Source of the DNA: JALYNX01 sp040902845
GTDB lineage: Bacteria > Actinomycetota > Acidimicrobiia > Spongiisociales > ZC4RG35
DNA length: 64,000 nucleotides
Assembly: GCA_040902845.1 (NCBI GenBank)
Contig: JBBDWM010000034.1
Span: 1 to 64,000, forward strand
Direction of reading: 5' to 3'
The first letter of the stretch is position 1, and the number at the start of each line of letters is the position of its first letter. The notes beneath the pieces are model-generated. The model saw only the letters and a list, made by a program, of their open reading frames with translations. It was not told the origin of the DNA and ran no database searches. A program made the position numbers and the translations under genes. Shown in pieces: positions 8,325-17,118 of this stretch.

Positions 8325-8638
8325 CTGCCTTGAAGATATCTGTCTTTGAGCCGCCGCGATGCCTGGTACACACCTATAGGTCTAGCAACATCCGGCCGCC
8401 CGGTTCGAGATGGTGCCAGTGGCACGCATAGGACCACCCCGCCGGGAACCTCTCCAACCATAAGCCAGTCAGCTGGGCCATCCTCCTTGGCCGGGTAGAA
8501 GAGGGGGCGACCAAAGAACACGTCATACACATCATCGACCGACAGACCGGCGTGCTTGAAAAGGTGGCTGAGTTGGGTATCGATCTCAAAAGGCTCGCTT
8601 GCGTCGAGCAGGGTGGGGTCGAACCTCACTCTAGGCAT
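8321..8638 (-). CDS. Putative BrnT-like toxin of a toxin-antitoxin pair
   Basis: A 105-aa protein of low overt similarity. Its N-terminus (FDPTLLDASEPFEIDTQLSHLFKHAGLSVDDVYDVFFG) and its end (RPIGVYQASRRLKDRYLQG) recall the BrnT/DUF4258 fold, in which a final RPIxxRxAxxxERxxY segment carries the RNase residues. Here Arg, Arg and Tyr are kept, but the glutamate position is replaced (RRLKDRY). The start ATG 8638 has a TACATT -10 hexamer only 10 nt upstream (8654-8649) inside a shared palindrome, so the transcript would be leaderless. Confidence 0.5.
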   Translation of the reverse strand: MPRVRFDPTLLDASEPFEIDTQLSHLFKHAGLSVDDVYDVFFGRPLFYPAKEDGPADWLMVGEVPGGVVLCVPLAPSRTGRPDVARPIGVYQASRRLKDRYLQGR

Positions 8639-8639
8639 G

Positions 8640-8660
8640 TTGTGTTACAATGTACCACAA
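8640..8660. promoter_or_regulatory. Shared operator with overlapping divergent promoters
   Basis: A 21-bp near-perfect palindrome with arms TTGTG/CACAA and inner TACA/TGTA around a central A, and one mismatched pair. It holds a plus-strand -10 (TACAAT, 8646-8651) 8 nt before ATG 8660 and a minus-strand -10 (TACATT, 8654-8649) 10 nt before ATG 8638. A dimer bound here would block both genes; the neighbouring RHH protein is the obvious candidate. Confidence 0.6.
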
Positions 8661-9076
8661 TGAGACTTCGATCTGGGATGTTGGCGGACGCCGCGACAGT
8701 CCTTGGCGGGAAGATCTACGTCTTCGGCGGACAATGGGACCGAATGTTCGCCAACTCATTCCCGACCACCCACCCATCGTTGGCCGTGGTCTTGGTTATC
8801 GAGGTCGACTACAACGAAGCACTGGAAGACCATGGTTTCCTGGTTTACCTCGAAAGAGATGGGGAAACCATTGGTCCCCGGATTGAAGGAAGTCTCAATG
8901 TTGGACACCCGCCCACGACCAAACGAGGAGCTTCTGCATTCGTGCCGCTCGCGTTGACATTCAACATGGTCAAGTTCGAGGACCCAGGCCGCTATGAGTT
9001 TGTAGTCGAGCTGGACGGCAACCCGGTCGAACGCATCCCCCTTGAGCTCACGACCCAGAGGCACATTCAGTCCTGA
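8660..9076 (+). CDS. DUF6941-family protein
   Basis: A 138-aa protein of the uncharacterised DUF6941 family. It opens with LADAATVLGGKIYVFGGQWDR, followed by a beta-rich body with FVPLALTFNMVKFEDPGRYEFVVELDGNPVERIPLEL. No enzymatic residues are evident and there is no signal peptide. The frame is open upstream to 8552, but that would run through the toxin gene. ATG 8660 is the last base-pair of the shared palindrome and has TACAAT 8 nt upstream, so I take it as a leaderless start; ATG 8678 is the alternative. Confidence 0.7.
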   Translation: MRLRSGMLADAATVLGGKIYVFGGQWDRMFANSFPTTHPSLAVVLVIEVDYNEALEDHGFLVYLERDGETIGPRIEGSLNVGHPPTTKRGASAFVPLALTFNMVKFEDPGRYEFVVELDGNPVERIPLELTTQRHIQS

Positions 9077-9118
9077 GCGGCGGTTCCGGCCCGACTCGGG
9101 ATACCCAAAGGCAACCTG

Positions 9119-9190
<72 letters not shown>

Positions 9191-9237
9191 ATGGAAGCGT
9201 CAATCCTATCGACAGCGCCCGCCCTACCCTCCGGACG

Positions 9238-10458
9238 GTGAAGTACGTCTCGACCAGGGGTGACGCGCCAGAGCTGGATTTTCACGCAACGGTGTTGGCC
9301 GGTCTGGCGCCGGACGGTGGGCTTTACGTCCCAACCGAGATCCCGACCCTTCCCGAAGGCTGGGAACAGTGGGGCTATGTCGAAGCTCTCTCATCCACGC
9401 TCGCCCTGTTCGGCGCCGACGAGACCGAGAGTCTGGTGGAGCAGGCCGCTTCACGTTTCCAACACCCGGGGATCGCACCCGTTGTCCCGGTCGGTGATCG
9501 GCATGTTTTCGAATTGTTCTGGGGCCCGACCCTGTCCTTCAAAGACCATGCGCTACAGGTCCTGGGCGGGCTCCTCGAGAGGGAGCTCGGTGTGCGTGCG
9601 GGAGTCATCCTGGGGGCCACTTCGGGAGACACCGGGTCGGCCGCCATCGAGGCGATTCGGGGAAGACCCAACATGAGGATCGTCGTTCTCTACCCGGAGG
9701 GCATGGTTTCCGAATTCCAACGCCGCCAGATGACGACAGTCGATGACTCCGCGGTGTTGGCGGTGGCGGTTCGGGGGACCTTCGACCAATGCCAGACACT
9801 GGTCAAGGAGGCGTTTCGCTCACACGGGGAACTGTTGGCGATCAATTCGATCAATTGGGCTCGCATCGCCGCCCAGGTCGGTTACTACGTGTTCCTCGGA
9901 GCAAGCGTTGGGGAGAGGTTCGATGTCGTGGTTCCCACAGGGAACTTCGGAAACGTCTACTCGTGTTGGTTGGCGAAGCAGATGGGGGTTCCTATCGGCA
10001 CCATCACGATCGCGAACAATGCCAACCAGGGTCTGGCCGATCTGGTCAACAGCGGATCGATGACCCACGCGCCAGTCGAGGCCACAGTCGCCCCGGCGAT
10101 GGACATCGGCCTGCCCTCGAATCTGGAGCGTTTCACCGGCGATCCTGGAACCGAGTTCGCCGCCGGTCACGCCGACGACACCGAGATTCGCCGGACCATT
10201 GCCGACGTTTATCGGGACCACGGCTACGTTCTCGACCCTCACACCGCCGCGGCCTGGCACGTCGGGTCCGCCACCAGGACCGCTCTGCCCCAGGTGGTCG
10301 TCGCCACCGCCCATCCGGCCAAGTTCTCCGAGACGATCTCCGCGAGCCTGGGACACACCCCGGCGTGGCCTGACCTCGGTTCGGAATTGTTCGAGCTCCC
10401 CGAGCGAATCGTGGTGATAGATCCCACTGCTTCAGACCTGGAACCGTTGATCCGATAG
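9238..10458 (+). CDS. thrC: Threonine synthase
   Basis: A PLP enzyme converting O-phosphohomoserine to threonine. The 406-aa product begins MKYVSTRGDAPELDF, as ThrC proteins of this type do, and carries the PLP lysine in SFKDHA (Lys102), the phosphate-binding GATSGDTGSAA near 125, and the PTGNFGN glycine-rich loop near 230. The start is GTG 9238. A TACCCT -10-like hexamer at 9225-9230 ends 7 nt before it and no ribosome binding site is visible, so a leaderless transcript is likely. It stands alone, without hom or thrB. Confidence 0.93.
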   Translation: MKYVSTRGDAPELDFHATVLAGLAPDGGLYVPTEIPTLPEGWEQWGYVEALSSTLALFGADETESLVEQAASRFQHPGIAPVVPVGDRHVFELFWGPTLSFKDHALQVLGGLLERELGVRAGVILGATSGDTGSAAIEAIRGRPNMRIVVLYPEGMVSEFQRRQMTTVDDSAVLAVAVRGTFDQCQTLVKEAFRSHGELLAINSINWARIAAQVGYYVFLGASVGERFDVVVPTGNFGNVYSCWLAKQMGVPIGTITIANNANQGLADLVNSGSMTHAPVEATVAPAMDIGLPSNLERFTGDPGTEFAAGHADDTEIRRTIADVYRDHGYVLDPHTAAAWHVGSATRTALPQVVVATAHPAKFSETISASLGHTPAWPDLGSELFELPERIVVIDPTASDLEPLIR

Positions 10459-10476
10459 TTGAGATCGAACGCTGCT

Positions 10477-10504
10477 TTGCGCAATCGCGTCGAGTAGCTA
10501 CGAT
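10477..10504 (+). promoter_or_regulatory. Candidate rho promoter
   Basis: TTGCGC (10477-10482) and TACGAT (10499-10504) are spaced 16 bp apart in the 182-nt gap before rho. This would give a leader of about 130 nt, a size compatible with the autogenous control known for rho in other bacteria. It is a sequence match only. Confidence 0.35.
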
Positions 10505-10640
10505 GAACATCGCTGCCGGCGCCAAGGGACGCGGCAACGACCCACTCAACAGCCTTTTTCGAGGCATTGCCCCATAGCTATGCGATGGTGCGTATCCCGG
10601 TCCAAGTGAGCCCACCAAGGGACGAATCGCGAAGGATCCA

Positions 10641-12143
10641 ATGACTACACGAGCTCAACTTCAGAGCAAGTCGATCGACGAACTCCGTCAAATTGCAACC
10701 GCGGTCGGCATCGAGACCGACGGTCTCCAGAAATCAAAACTGATCAGTGCCTTGGCCGACGCCGGCCAGGTCGCAGAGGACGGCTCGCCGGCGGATGCTG
10801 TCGAGCTGCCCCAAGTGACCGTGCGCCCGGAGCGAACGGCTCAAGAAGGCGACGCCGATCAACGTGATGCCGACTCAGGTGTCTCCGAAGACTCGGGCCC
10901 CGGCCCGCGCCCCGAAGGGCGTCAGGAGTTCTCGGATGAGTTCCGTCCCGGTGGCAACCGTCAGCGGCGTCGCCGTCGTGGCGGCAGCGGCCAGCGTGAT
11001 GACGAGTTCATCCCCGAAGAGGAGCTCGAGGTTCGCGAGGGCCTGCTCGACATCCTGCCCGAGGGTTATGGCTTCCTCCGTGTCACCGGTTATCTGCCCG
11101 GTGACAACGACGTGTACGTCTCAGCCAACCAGGTCCGGAAGTTCCGCCTCCGCAAAGGTGACATAGTTTCCGGCCCGATCCGGCCCCCGCGTTCCAAAGA
11201 GAAGTTCCCGGCAGTGGTTCGCATCGACAAGGTCAACGGGGTGACAGCCGACGAAGCGATGAATCGGCCCAAATTCGAATCCCTGACTCCGCTCTTCCCC
11301 GATCAGCGACTCCGGCTCGAAATCGAGTCCAGGCCGAGCGGGATCCTCACCCGGATCGTGGATCTGATCGCCCCCATCGGCAAGGGGCAACGCGGGCTGA
11401 TCGTTTCGCCGCCCAAGGCGGGCAAGACCACGGTGCTCCAGGAGATTGCACAGTCGATCACCACCAATAACCCCGAGTGCTATCTGATGGTGGTATTGGT
11501 CGATGAGCGCCCTGAGGAAGTCACCGACATGCAGCGCTCTGTGAAGGGCGAGGTGATCTACTCCACCTTCGATCGCCCGGCCGAAGAGCACACCCAGGTC
11601 GCCGAGCTCGCCCTGGAACGGGCCAAGCGACTGGTGGAGATGGGGAGCGATGTCGTCATCCTCCTCGACTCGGTCACTCGACTCGCCCGGGCCTACAACT
11701 TGGCGATGCCGGCTTCGGGGCGAATCCTCTCCGGTGGTGTCGACTCACAAGCCCTCTACCCGCCCAAGCGGTTCTTTGGCGCGGCGAGGAACATCGAGGA
11801 AGGCGGCTCACTCACCATTCTCGGCACCGCTCTCGTGGAGACCGGCTCCAAGATGGACGAGGTCATCTTCGAGGAGTTCAAGGGCACCGGGAACATGGAG
11901 CTGCGTCTCGACCGCAAACTCGCCGACAAGAGGATCTACCCGGCCATCGACATCGAGGCTTCGGGAACAAGAAAGGAAGAGCTTCTGTTCGATCAAACGG
12001 AGTTGAGCCAGGTGTGGAAGTTGCGCCGGGTCCTGCTTGCTCTCGAGCCGGGGGCGGCCCTCGAGCTGCTCATCGACCGTTTGAAGACCACGAAGAGCAA
12101 CCCGGACTTTCTCGCCGAAGTCGCCAAGACCACCGGGAACTGA
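10641..12143 (+). CDS. rho: Transcription termination factor Rho
   Basis: A hexameric RNA helicase that terminates transcription. The 500-aa protein has a SAP-like Rho_N domain (LQSKSIDELRQIATAVGIETDG, residues 7-28), then an actinobacterial acidic/Arg-rich insert with NRQRRRRRGGSGQR near 110. The cold-shock RNA-binding domain follows (EGYGFLR, GDNDVYVSANQVRKFRLRKGD), and then the RecA-type ATPase with Walker A SPPKAGKTT near 255 and VLVDERPEEVTDM. The insert makes it longer than the 419-aa E. coli protein, as is usual in actinobacteria. GAAGGA lies 5 nt before the ATG. rpmE follows 14 nt downstream. Confidence 0.96.
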   Translation: MTTRAQLQSKSIDELRQIATAVGIETDGLQKSKLISALADAGQVAEDGSPADAVELPQVTVRPERTAQEGDADQRDADSGVSEDSGPGPRPEGRQEFSDEFRPGGNRQRRRRRGGSGQRDDEFIPEEELEVREGLLDILPEGYGFLRVTGYLPGDNDVYVSANQVRKFRLRKGDIVSGPIRPPRSKEKFPAVVRIDKVNGVTADEAMNRPKFESLTPLFPDQRLRLEIESRPSGILTRIVDLIAPIGKGQRGLIVSPPKAGKTTVLQEIAQSITTNNPECYLMVVLVDERPEEVTDMQRSVKGEVIYSTFDRPAEEHTQVAELALERAKRLVEMGSDVVILLDSVTRLARAYNLAMPASGRILSGGVDSQALYPPKRFFGAARNIEEGGSLTILGTALVETGSKMDEVIFEEFKGTGNMELRLDRKLADKRIYPAIDIEASGTRKEELLFDQTELSQVWKLRRVLLALEPGAALELLIDRLKTTKSNPDFLAEVAKTTGN

Positions 12144-12157
12144 GACAGGAGCCTGCG

Positions 12158-12424
12158 GTGAGAACCGACATTCATCCCACATACGCCGACACCCATGTGA
12201 CGTGCTCGTGTGGCAATACCTTCACGACCAAGAGCACCAAGCCGGGCGAGATGCACGTAGAGCTGTGCAACGAGTGTCATCCCTTCTTCACCGGCAAGCA
12301 GAAGCTGGTCGACACCGGTGGTCGCGTCGAGCGCTTTCAGAAGCGTTATGGCAAGACCACCTTCACCAAGGGCTCCGATCAGACGGCCGGGGACGAACAG
12401 GCAGAGCCCGTCGTCGCCGAGTGA
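12158..12424 (+). CDS. rpmE: 50S ribosomal protein L31 (zinc-binding form)
   Basis: An 88-aa L31 of the C+ type, with zinc ligands C16, C18, C37 and C40 (CSC and CNEC) and the conserved HPFFTGKQK and RFQKRYG segments. The zinc form is the one replaced by a Cys-free paralogue under zinc starvation in other bacteria. GTG 12158 follows AGGAG with 6 nt spacing. The rho-rpmE-prfA order is conserved in many Gram-positives. The tail TKGSDQTAGDEQAEPVVAE is an acidic extension. Confidence 0.95.
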   Translation: MRTDIHPTYADTHVTCSCGNTFTTKSTKPGEMHVELCNECHPFFTGKQKLVDTGGRVERFQKRYGKTTFTKGSDQTAGDEQAEPVVAE

Positions 12425-12443
12425 TCGGGACCCCCCCAATGCA

Positions 12444-12488
12444 AATTGGGACCCACAGGGCCGTATATGACCCCTGAGCGTCCCAATT
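12444..12488. repeat. 45-bp palindromic repeat, copy 1
   Basis: An imperfect inverted repeat with arms beginning AATTGGGAC and about 17 bp each, around a GTATATGA loop. The same 45-bp element recurs in opposite orientation at 57742-57786 with only two base differences in the aligned part. Here it covers the gap after rpmE and the start of the DUF1385 gene, so it supplies that gene's ATG and first codons. Confidence 0.85.
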
Positions 12489-13450
12489 ACGAGAGGGTGC
12501 CCATCGATCCGGCTAAAACGGTCGGAGGACAAGCGGTTATCGAAGGGGTGATGATGCGCGCCCCCGGGGCGTGGTCGGTGGCGGTTCGACAGCCCGACTC
12601 GACGATCGTTGCCAGACGTGAGCCCCTTGTCCGTCTTTCCGAGCGCAACAAGGCCGCCCGCATCCCGCTGCTGCGGGGGATATTGGTCCTTTGGGAGTCG
12701 TTGAGCCTCGGGTTCCGGGCCCTCTCCTGGTCTGCCGAGAAGGCCTCGGGGGAGGAGGAGCAACCGCTGACCGGTGCCCAGATTGGATGGACCATGGTGG
12801 TTGCGATCGTGGTTTTTGCCGGTCTGTTCATTGTTCTCCCTGCACTCGCCGCAGGGGTGGTCGCCGGTGAGTCCGGGCTCGTTTTCAATGTCGTCGAAGG
12901 CCTGCTCCGCCTTGGTCTCTTCGTGGGCTACATCTGGGCGATCGGCCGCTCGGCCGAGATCAGGCGGGTCTTCGAGTATCACGGCGCCGAGCACATGTCG
13001 ATCCACGCCTTTGAGGCCGGCGAGCCCCTCAGCGTCGAATCGGTGCGGCGCTATCCGCCGGAGCACCCGCGCTGTGGGACCAGTTTCCTTCTGATAGTGG
13101 TCCTCGGTTCGATCTTCTTCTTCTCGCTGTTCGGCCGTCCCGGATGGGTGTTCTTGATCACGTCGAGGCTTCTCGGGATCCCTCTGATCGCTGGGATGGC
13201 TTATGAGTTGCTGCGCTGGTCGGGCACACGCGGCGGTTGGCTCGCGACGGTTTTGGCGGCGCCAGGGATCTGGCTCCAAAAGCTCACCACCCGGGTCCCC
13301 GACGAAGCCCAGGTCGAGGTGGCGATTTCGAGTCTGGTGGTTGCCCTCGAAGACGAATCCCTTCAAGAAGTCATCGACCGGGGTGGGATCCCCGAGGTCG
13401 CCCTCGCGGTGCGCCGCTCCGTCACCGATCTCACCCAACGGGAGGGTTGA
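12467..13450 (+). CDS. DUF1385 (YqhQ-like) membrane protein
   Basis: A 327-aa protein of the DUF1385 family, which occurs next to prfA/prmC in many Gram-positive genomes; its function is unknown. It has the signature VGGQAVIEGVMMRAP near residues 21-35, membrane segments around VVAIVVFAGLFIVLPALAAG, LFVGYIWAIG, SFLLIVVLGSIFFFSLF and LITSRLLGIPLIAGMAY, and the conserved EYHGAEHMSIHAFE and HPRCGTSF motifs between them. ATG 12467 lies inside the 45-bp repeat; TTG 12446 is an upstream alternative. The stop overlaps the prfA start by one base (TGATG). Confidence 0.88.
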   Translation: MTPERPNYERVPIDPAKTVGGQAVIEGVMMRAPGAWSVAVRQPDSTIVARREPLVRLSERNKAARIPLLRGILVLWESLSLGFRALSWSAEKASGEEEQPLTGAQIGWTMVVAIVVFAGLFIVLPALAAGVVAGESGLVFNVVEGLLRLGLFVGYIWAIGRSAEIRRVFEYHGAEHMSIHAFEAGEPLSVESVRRYPPEHPRCGTSFLLIVVLGSIFFFSLFGRPGWVFLITSRLLGIPLIAGMAYELLRWSGTRGGWLATVLAAPGIWLQKLTTRVPDEAQVEVAISSLVVALEDESLQEVIDRGGIPEVALAVRRSVTDLTQREG

Positions 13451-14508
13451 TGGACCCGAACGTGGAGGCCCGTCTCGACGAAATCGAGTCGGTGTTTACC
13501 CAGACCGAGGCAATGCTCGCCGATCCGGAAATTCTCACCGACTTGCCGCGGCTCGCCGACCTCGGCCGGAGACATTCCGAGCTGCGTGACGTCGTGGCTG
13601 ACATCCGCCGTTGGCGGGAGGTGTCTACGGATCTCGCCGAGGCCGAGGAGATGTCCGACGACCCTGACATGGCGCGTCTCGTCGTCGAGCTTTCAGAGGA
13701 GATTGAAGCCCTGGAGGAACGGATCAGGGCTGCCCTGGTCCCGACCGACCCCAACGACGACAAGGACGTCATCGTCGAGATCCGCTCAGCAGCGGGTGGG
13801 GATGAAGCCGCGATCTGGGCCGGCGACCTGTTGAGGATGTATGGGCGGTACGCAGACCGGCACGGGTTCCGGCTCGAAGGCATGGAGTCCTCGCCTTCGG
13901 AGGCCGGGGGCTTCGACAAGGTGACTGTGGCGGTCAAGGGCCGTGGGGCGTATTCGAGGATGAAATATGAGGCGGGGGTGCATCGGGTGCAACGGGTCCC
14001 CAAGACCGAGTCGCAGGGAAGGGTGCACACCTCTACCGCGACGGTTGCAGTGCTCCCCGAGGTCGAGGAGGTGGAGGTCGCCATCGATCCCAATGACGTC
14101 AAGATCGACGTCTATCGCTCGACAGGGCCGGGAGGGCAGTCGGTCAACACCACGGACTCTGCCGTTCGCCTCACCCATATCCCGACCGGTGAGGTGGTGA
14201 CCTGTCAGGACGAGAAGAGCCAGCTCCAGAACAAGGAGAAGGCGATGAGAATCCTCCGGGCCCGTCTCTACCAGAAGGAGTTGGAGCGTCAGCACTCCGA
14301 GCTGGCAGGCGCCCGCCGGTCTCAAGTCGGAAGTGGCGGGCGATCCGAGAAGATCCGCACCTACAACTACAAGGACAACCGGGTCACCGATCACCGCATC
14401 GGGCTCACCCTGCGACGTTTGGACCAGGTCCTGGAGGGGGATCTCGACGAATTGGTCGATGCCATGGCCGCCGAGGAGCAGGCCACTCTTCTTCGCGACG
14501 GGGCCTGA
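13450..14508 (+). CDS. prfA: Peptide chain release factor 1
   Basis: Decodes UAA/UAG and triggers peptide release. The 352-aa protein has the catalytic GGQ at residues 228-230 (GPGGQSVNTTDSAVRL), an N-terminal coiled helix pair and the C-terminal domain LRRLDQVLEGDLDELVDAMA. ATG 13450 shares a base with the DUF1385 stop; an open frame further upstream belongs to a shadow. Its usual partner prmC, which methylates the GGQ glutamine, is present but displaced by 3.1 kb. Confidence 0.96.
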   Translation: MDPNVEARLDEIESVFTQTEAMLADPEILTDLPRLADLGRRHSELRDVVADIRRWREVSTDLAEAEEMSDDPDMARLVVELSEEIEALEERIRAALVPTDPNDDKDVIVEIRSAAGGDEAAIWAGDLLRMYGRYADRHGFRLEGMESSPSEAGGFDKVTVAVKGRGAYSRMKYEAGVHRVQRVPKTESQGRVHTSTATVAVLPEVEEVEVAIDPNDVKIDVYRSTGPGGQSVNTTDSAVRLTHIPTGEVVTCQDEKSQLQNKEKAMRILRARLYQKELERQHSELAGARRSQVGSGGRSEKIRTYNYKDNRVTDHRIGLTLRRLDQVLEGDLDELVDAMAAEEQATLLRDGA

Positions 14509-14514
14509 GCCTTA

Positions 14515-15924
14515 TCAGCCATCGAGACCGAGGTTGGCAACGCCTTTGCGCTCCATGTTCCCCCAGGCCCGGGTCGACTTGCCCCCGATCACCGCGCGAA
14601 TCCTCCAGGCCACCGTCAACTGGCGCAGCCCCAGGTTCTCGATGAAGGCCATGACCACCAGCCGCGCGGTGTCGGCCGGGCCGTTGAAGTATCCGAACGA
14701 CTCGTCGAGCAGCAGGGCTAGAAGCGAGCTCATCAGGCCCACCCCCAGCGCCAGCCCCAGCATCACGAGGAGGTTCGTGATGTTCAACGCTCCCAACAGG
14801 TAGGCGATGGGGATCAAGAACCAACCAGCGAACTCAATGATCGGCGCCAGGAACTCGAAAAGGAACATGGCGGCCCAAGTAACCATCCCCACCTTGCCGT
14901 ACTTCGGGTTGAACGTCATCGGCATGAAGTCGTGGACGGCCGTCATCAGACCGCGATGCCAGCGGATTCTCTGGCGTTTGAGCACCCTGAGCGTGTCGGG
15001 CACCTCGGTCCAAATGACCGCCGAGGGCTCATAGACGATGCGATAGGGGATCTTGTTGTCGATGTGGTGACGATGGAGACGCATCGTGAGATCCATGTCC
15101 TCACCCATGTGCCCGCTGGTGAATCCACCGACCGCTATGACGGCCGACCGCTTCCAGATCCCGAAGGCCCCCGACACCAGTGGCAGGGCGTCCATCCGAG
15201 ACCAGGCGGGGCGCGAGGCGAGGAATGTTCTCACGTACTCGAGGACCTGCATGCGAGGAACCAATCGCTTCGGCACCTCGGAGCGGATCAGATGGCCGAG
15301 ATGGACCGTGCTCCCATTGAGCGGGCGAATGTTCCCTCCAACAGCGATGGTGCGTTGGCGATCCTCGACCACCCGTCGCATCGCGGAGACCAGGCATTTT
15401 GCATCCAGGATCACGTCGGCGTCGGTGCACAAGGCGTAGGGGTATCGCGCGGCGTTGATGCCGGCATTGAGGGCGTCGGCCCGACCCCCGTTTTCCTTGT
15501 CGATCACAGTGATATCGACCGATCCCCGCCCGCGATAGATGGCGCGCACCGGGACCGTTGGAATGTCGGGGCGGTACGGGATGCGGACCCGCTCCAGCTT
15601 GAAACCCTCGATCAGACGCTGCAATGTGTCATCCGTCGATCCGTCGTTGGTGACCACGATTTCGAATCTGGGATAGCCGACTATCGACATCGAGCGGACC
15701 GATTCGATGATCCCGACCGCCTCGTTGTACGCCGGGATCACGATCGACACCGGGGGCGAGGTCTGGCTGGAGAGCATGTCGGCCACCCGTCCGAAGCGAT
15801 TGAGGTGGTGAGTCCGTCGCATGGCAACAGCCGAAAGGAGACCAAGGAAGATCAGGTACACCTGCATCAAAACGAAGTAGGAGATGATCCCGTACCCGAT
15901 CCAGCGCAAGACATCGAGGATCAT
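14515..15924 (-). CDS. Family 2 glycosyltransferase, membrane polysaccharide synthase
   Basis: A 469-aa processive GT2 like PgaC, hyaluronan synthase or BcsA cores. It has an N-terminal membrane helix (about 10-35), then the catalytic domain with NDGST (DGS 94-96), DAD 168-170, GED 274-276 and the processivity motif QRIRW 318-322, then membrane helices from about 340 to 430. It should polymerise and extrude a polysaccharide from a UDP-sugar; the sugar cannot be told. There is no PilZ domain. It follows the HEAT-repeat gene with a 1-nt overlap, so the pair is co-translated. The whole cluster lies against the direction of prfA-prmC. Confidence 0.88.
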   Translation of the reverse strand: MILDVLRWIGYGIISYFVLMQVYLIFLGLLSAVAMRRTHHLNRFGRVADMLSSQTSPPVSIVIPAYNEAVGIIESVRSMSIVGYPRFEIVVTNDGSTDDTLQRLIEGFKLERVRIPYRPDIPTVPVRAIYRGRGSVDITVIDKENGGRADALNAGINAARYPYALCTDADVILDAKCLVSAMRRVVEDRQRTIAVGGNIRPLNGSTVHLGHLIRSEVPKRLVPRMQVLEYVRTFLASRPAWSRMDALPLVSGAFGIWKRSAVIAVGGFTSGHMGEDMDLTMRLHRHHIDNKIPYRIVYEPSAVIWTEVPDTLRVLKRQRIRWHRGLMTAVHDFMPMTFNPKYGKVGMVTWAAMFLFEFLAPIIEFAGWFLIPIAYLLGALNITNLLVMLGLALGVGLMSSLLALLLDESFGYFNGPADTARLVVMAFIENLGLRQLTVAWRIRAVIGGKSTRAWGNMERKGVANLGLDG

Positions 15925-17066
15925 CAGGGCACCAACACATCCTCGGTCATGAAGCTCAAGAGCTGCAGGTCGGCCACGGTTGCCTGCCCTCGCTCCTGGC
16001 GTTCGCGTGCCTTTCCCAATTCGCCGCAGTCGGCCAGGGCCTCGGCTGCGGCGTCACGCGCAAACATGTCACCGGCATGAAGCGCTTCGTGGAGGAGCTC
16101 AACACCACCGGATATGCCAGCGAGTGCGGCCGCCGAGTTGCGACGAACCCACCAGTTGTCGTCCTCGAGACTCGTGCGAAGAGAGGGGTTGGCCAGGGGG
16201 TCGCCTATCTCACCTAGCGAATGGGCGGCTTTGGCCCGAAGTCGCCAGTCGTCAGCATCGAGAAAGCCGATCAGCGGGGTGACGGCGAGTGGCCCCCCGA
16301 TGTAGCCGAGGGCATCGATGGTTGCGATCTTCAGCTCAGGATCCTGGAACACACTCAAGAGCTCGCTGAGGGGGGGCCCGATATCGCGTTCGCCGATGGT
16401 TCCCAGAACCCGGATGGCCTCGATCACCCCTTCGTTCTCGCCGTGGTCGTGATTGACCCGGATGTAGGCGAGCAAAGACCAGACGGCTCCCGCGCCGAAT
16501 CCGACCAATGTGTCGGCGAACCGGCTCCGAACCCAGGGTGATTCCTCTCCGAATCGGTCGATGATCGCGTCAATGGCAGGGGTGTGTTGCATCCGACCCA
16601 ACCCGCGTGCGCATTGAATGCGAATCTCCGGCTCGCGATCGTTCAAATACTCGATCAGGACCGGGGCCGAGGACTCGTCACCCATCTCGGCCAGGGAGAC
16701 GGCCGCCCGAAGCCGGCGTCCCAATGGAAAGCGGCTGCGCAGGTGAGCTGCCTGACGTTTCACCAACCCGTATCTGTCGATGATGCCGGCGAGGGTTTCG
16801 ATCTCCGGTCCGGCCATGGTGTTGCGGAGGTCGATGACTGCATCGAGGAAAGCACCATCGCTCACGACCTTCGGGTCGATGTAATCGGTGTGGAGCGGGA
16901 AAGCCATCCTTCGGCTCAATACGCCCAGGTAGGCGCTGCGCCGCCGGTCGTGACGTTCCATGCGTCGTCGGTGCACCGTTTTCAGCGTGATCAGCCCGAA
17001 AAGCAGGACTACGTCCACGACGAAAACGATCCCGACCGCTAAAAGGGCGATCTGGGTTCCGTTCAT
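15924..17066 (-). CDS. Membrane-anchored HEAT-repeat protein
   Basis: A 380-aa protein with one N-terminal membrane helix (IALLAVGIVFVVDVVLLFGLITL, about 6-28), a basic juxtamembrane stretch, and then a solenoid of HEAT/PBS-lyase-like repeats. Repeat-like units are LIEYLNDREPEIRIQCARGLG, LLSVFQDPELKIATIDALGYIG, LIGFLDADDWRLRAKAAHSLGEIG and LRTSLEDDNWWVRRNSAAALAGI. It is probably a scaffold for the neighbouring polysaccharide synthase. The gene overlaps the glycosyltransferase start by 1 nt and lies 52 nt downstream of a single-domain response regulator. Confidence 0.8.
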   Translation of the reverse strand: MNGTQIALLAVGIVFVVDVVLLFGLITLKTVHRRRMERHDRRRSAYLGVLSRRMAFPLHTDYIDPKVVSDGAFLDAVIDLRNTMAGPEIETLAGIIDRYGLVKRQAAHLRSRFPLGRRLRAAVSLAEMGDESSAPVLIEYLNDREPEIRIQCARGLGRMQHTPAIDAIIDRFGEESPWVRSRFADTLVGFGAGAVWSLLAYIRVNHDHGENEGVIEAIRVLGTIGERDIGPPLSELLSVFQDPELKIATIDALGYIGGPLAVTPLIGFLDADDWRLRAKAAHSLGEIGDPLANPSLRTSLEDDNWWVRRNSAAALAGISGGVELLHEALHAGDMFARDAAAEALADCGELGKARERQERGQATVADLQLLSFMTEDVLVP

Positions 17067-17118
17067 GAGATCTCAAGGAATCCATCGGTAGATGTCACCG
17101 ATGAGTTGACCGGGATGG

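Noticed and set aside
11993..13438. A 481-codon open frame on the minus strand opposite rpmE and the DUF1385 gene
   Set aside because: It is a shadow of two convincing plus-strand genes; its translation is rich in Arg/Asp/Gly/His with no domain, as expected for antisense frames in high-GC DNA.
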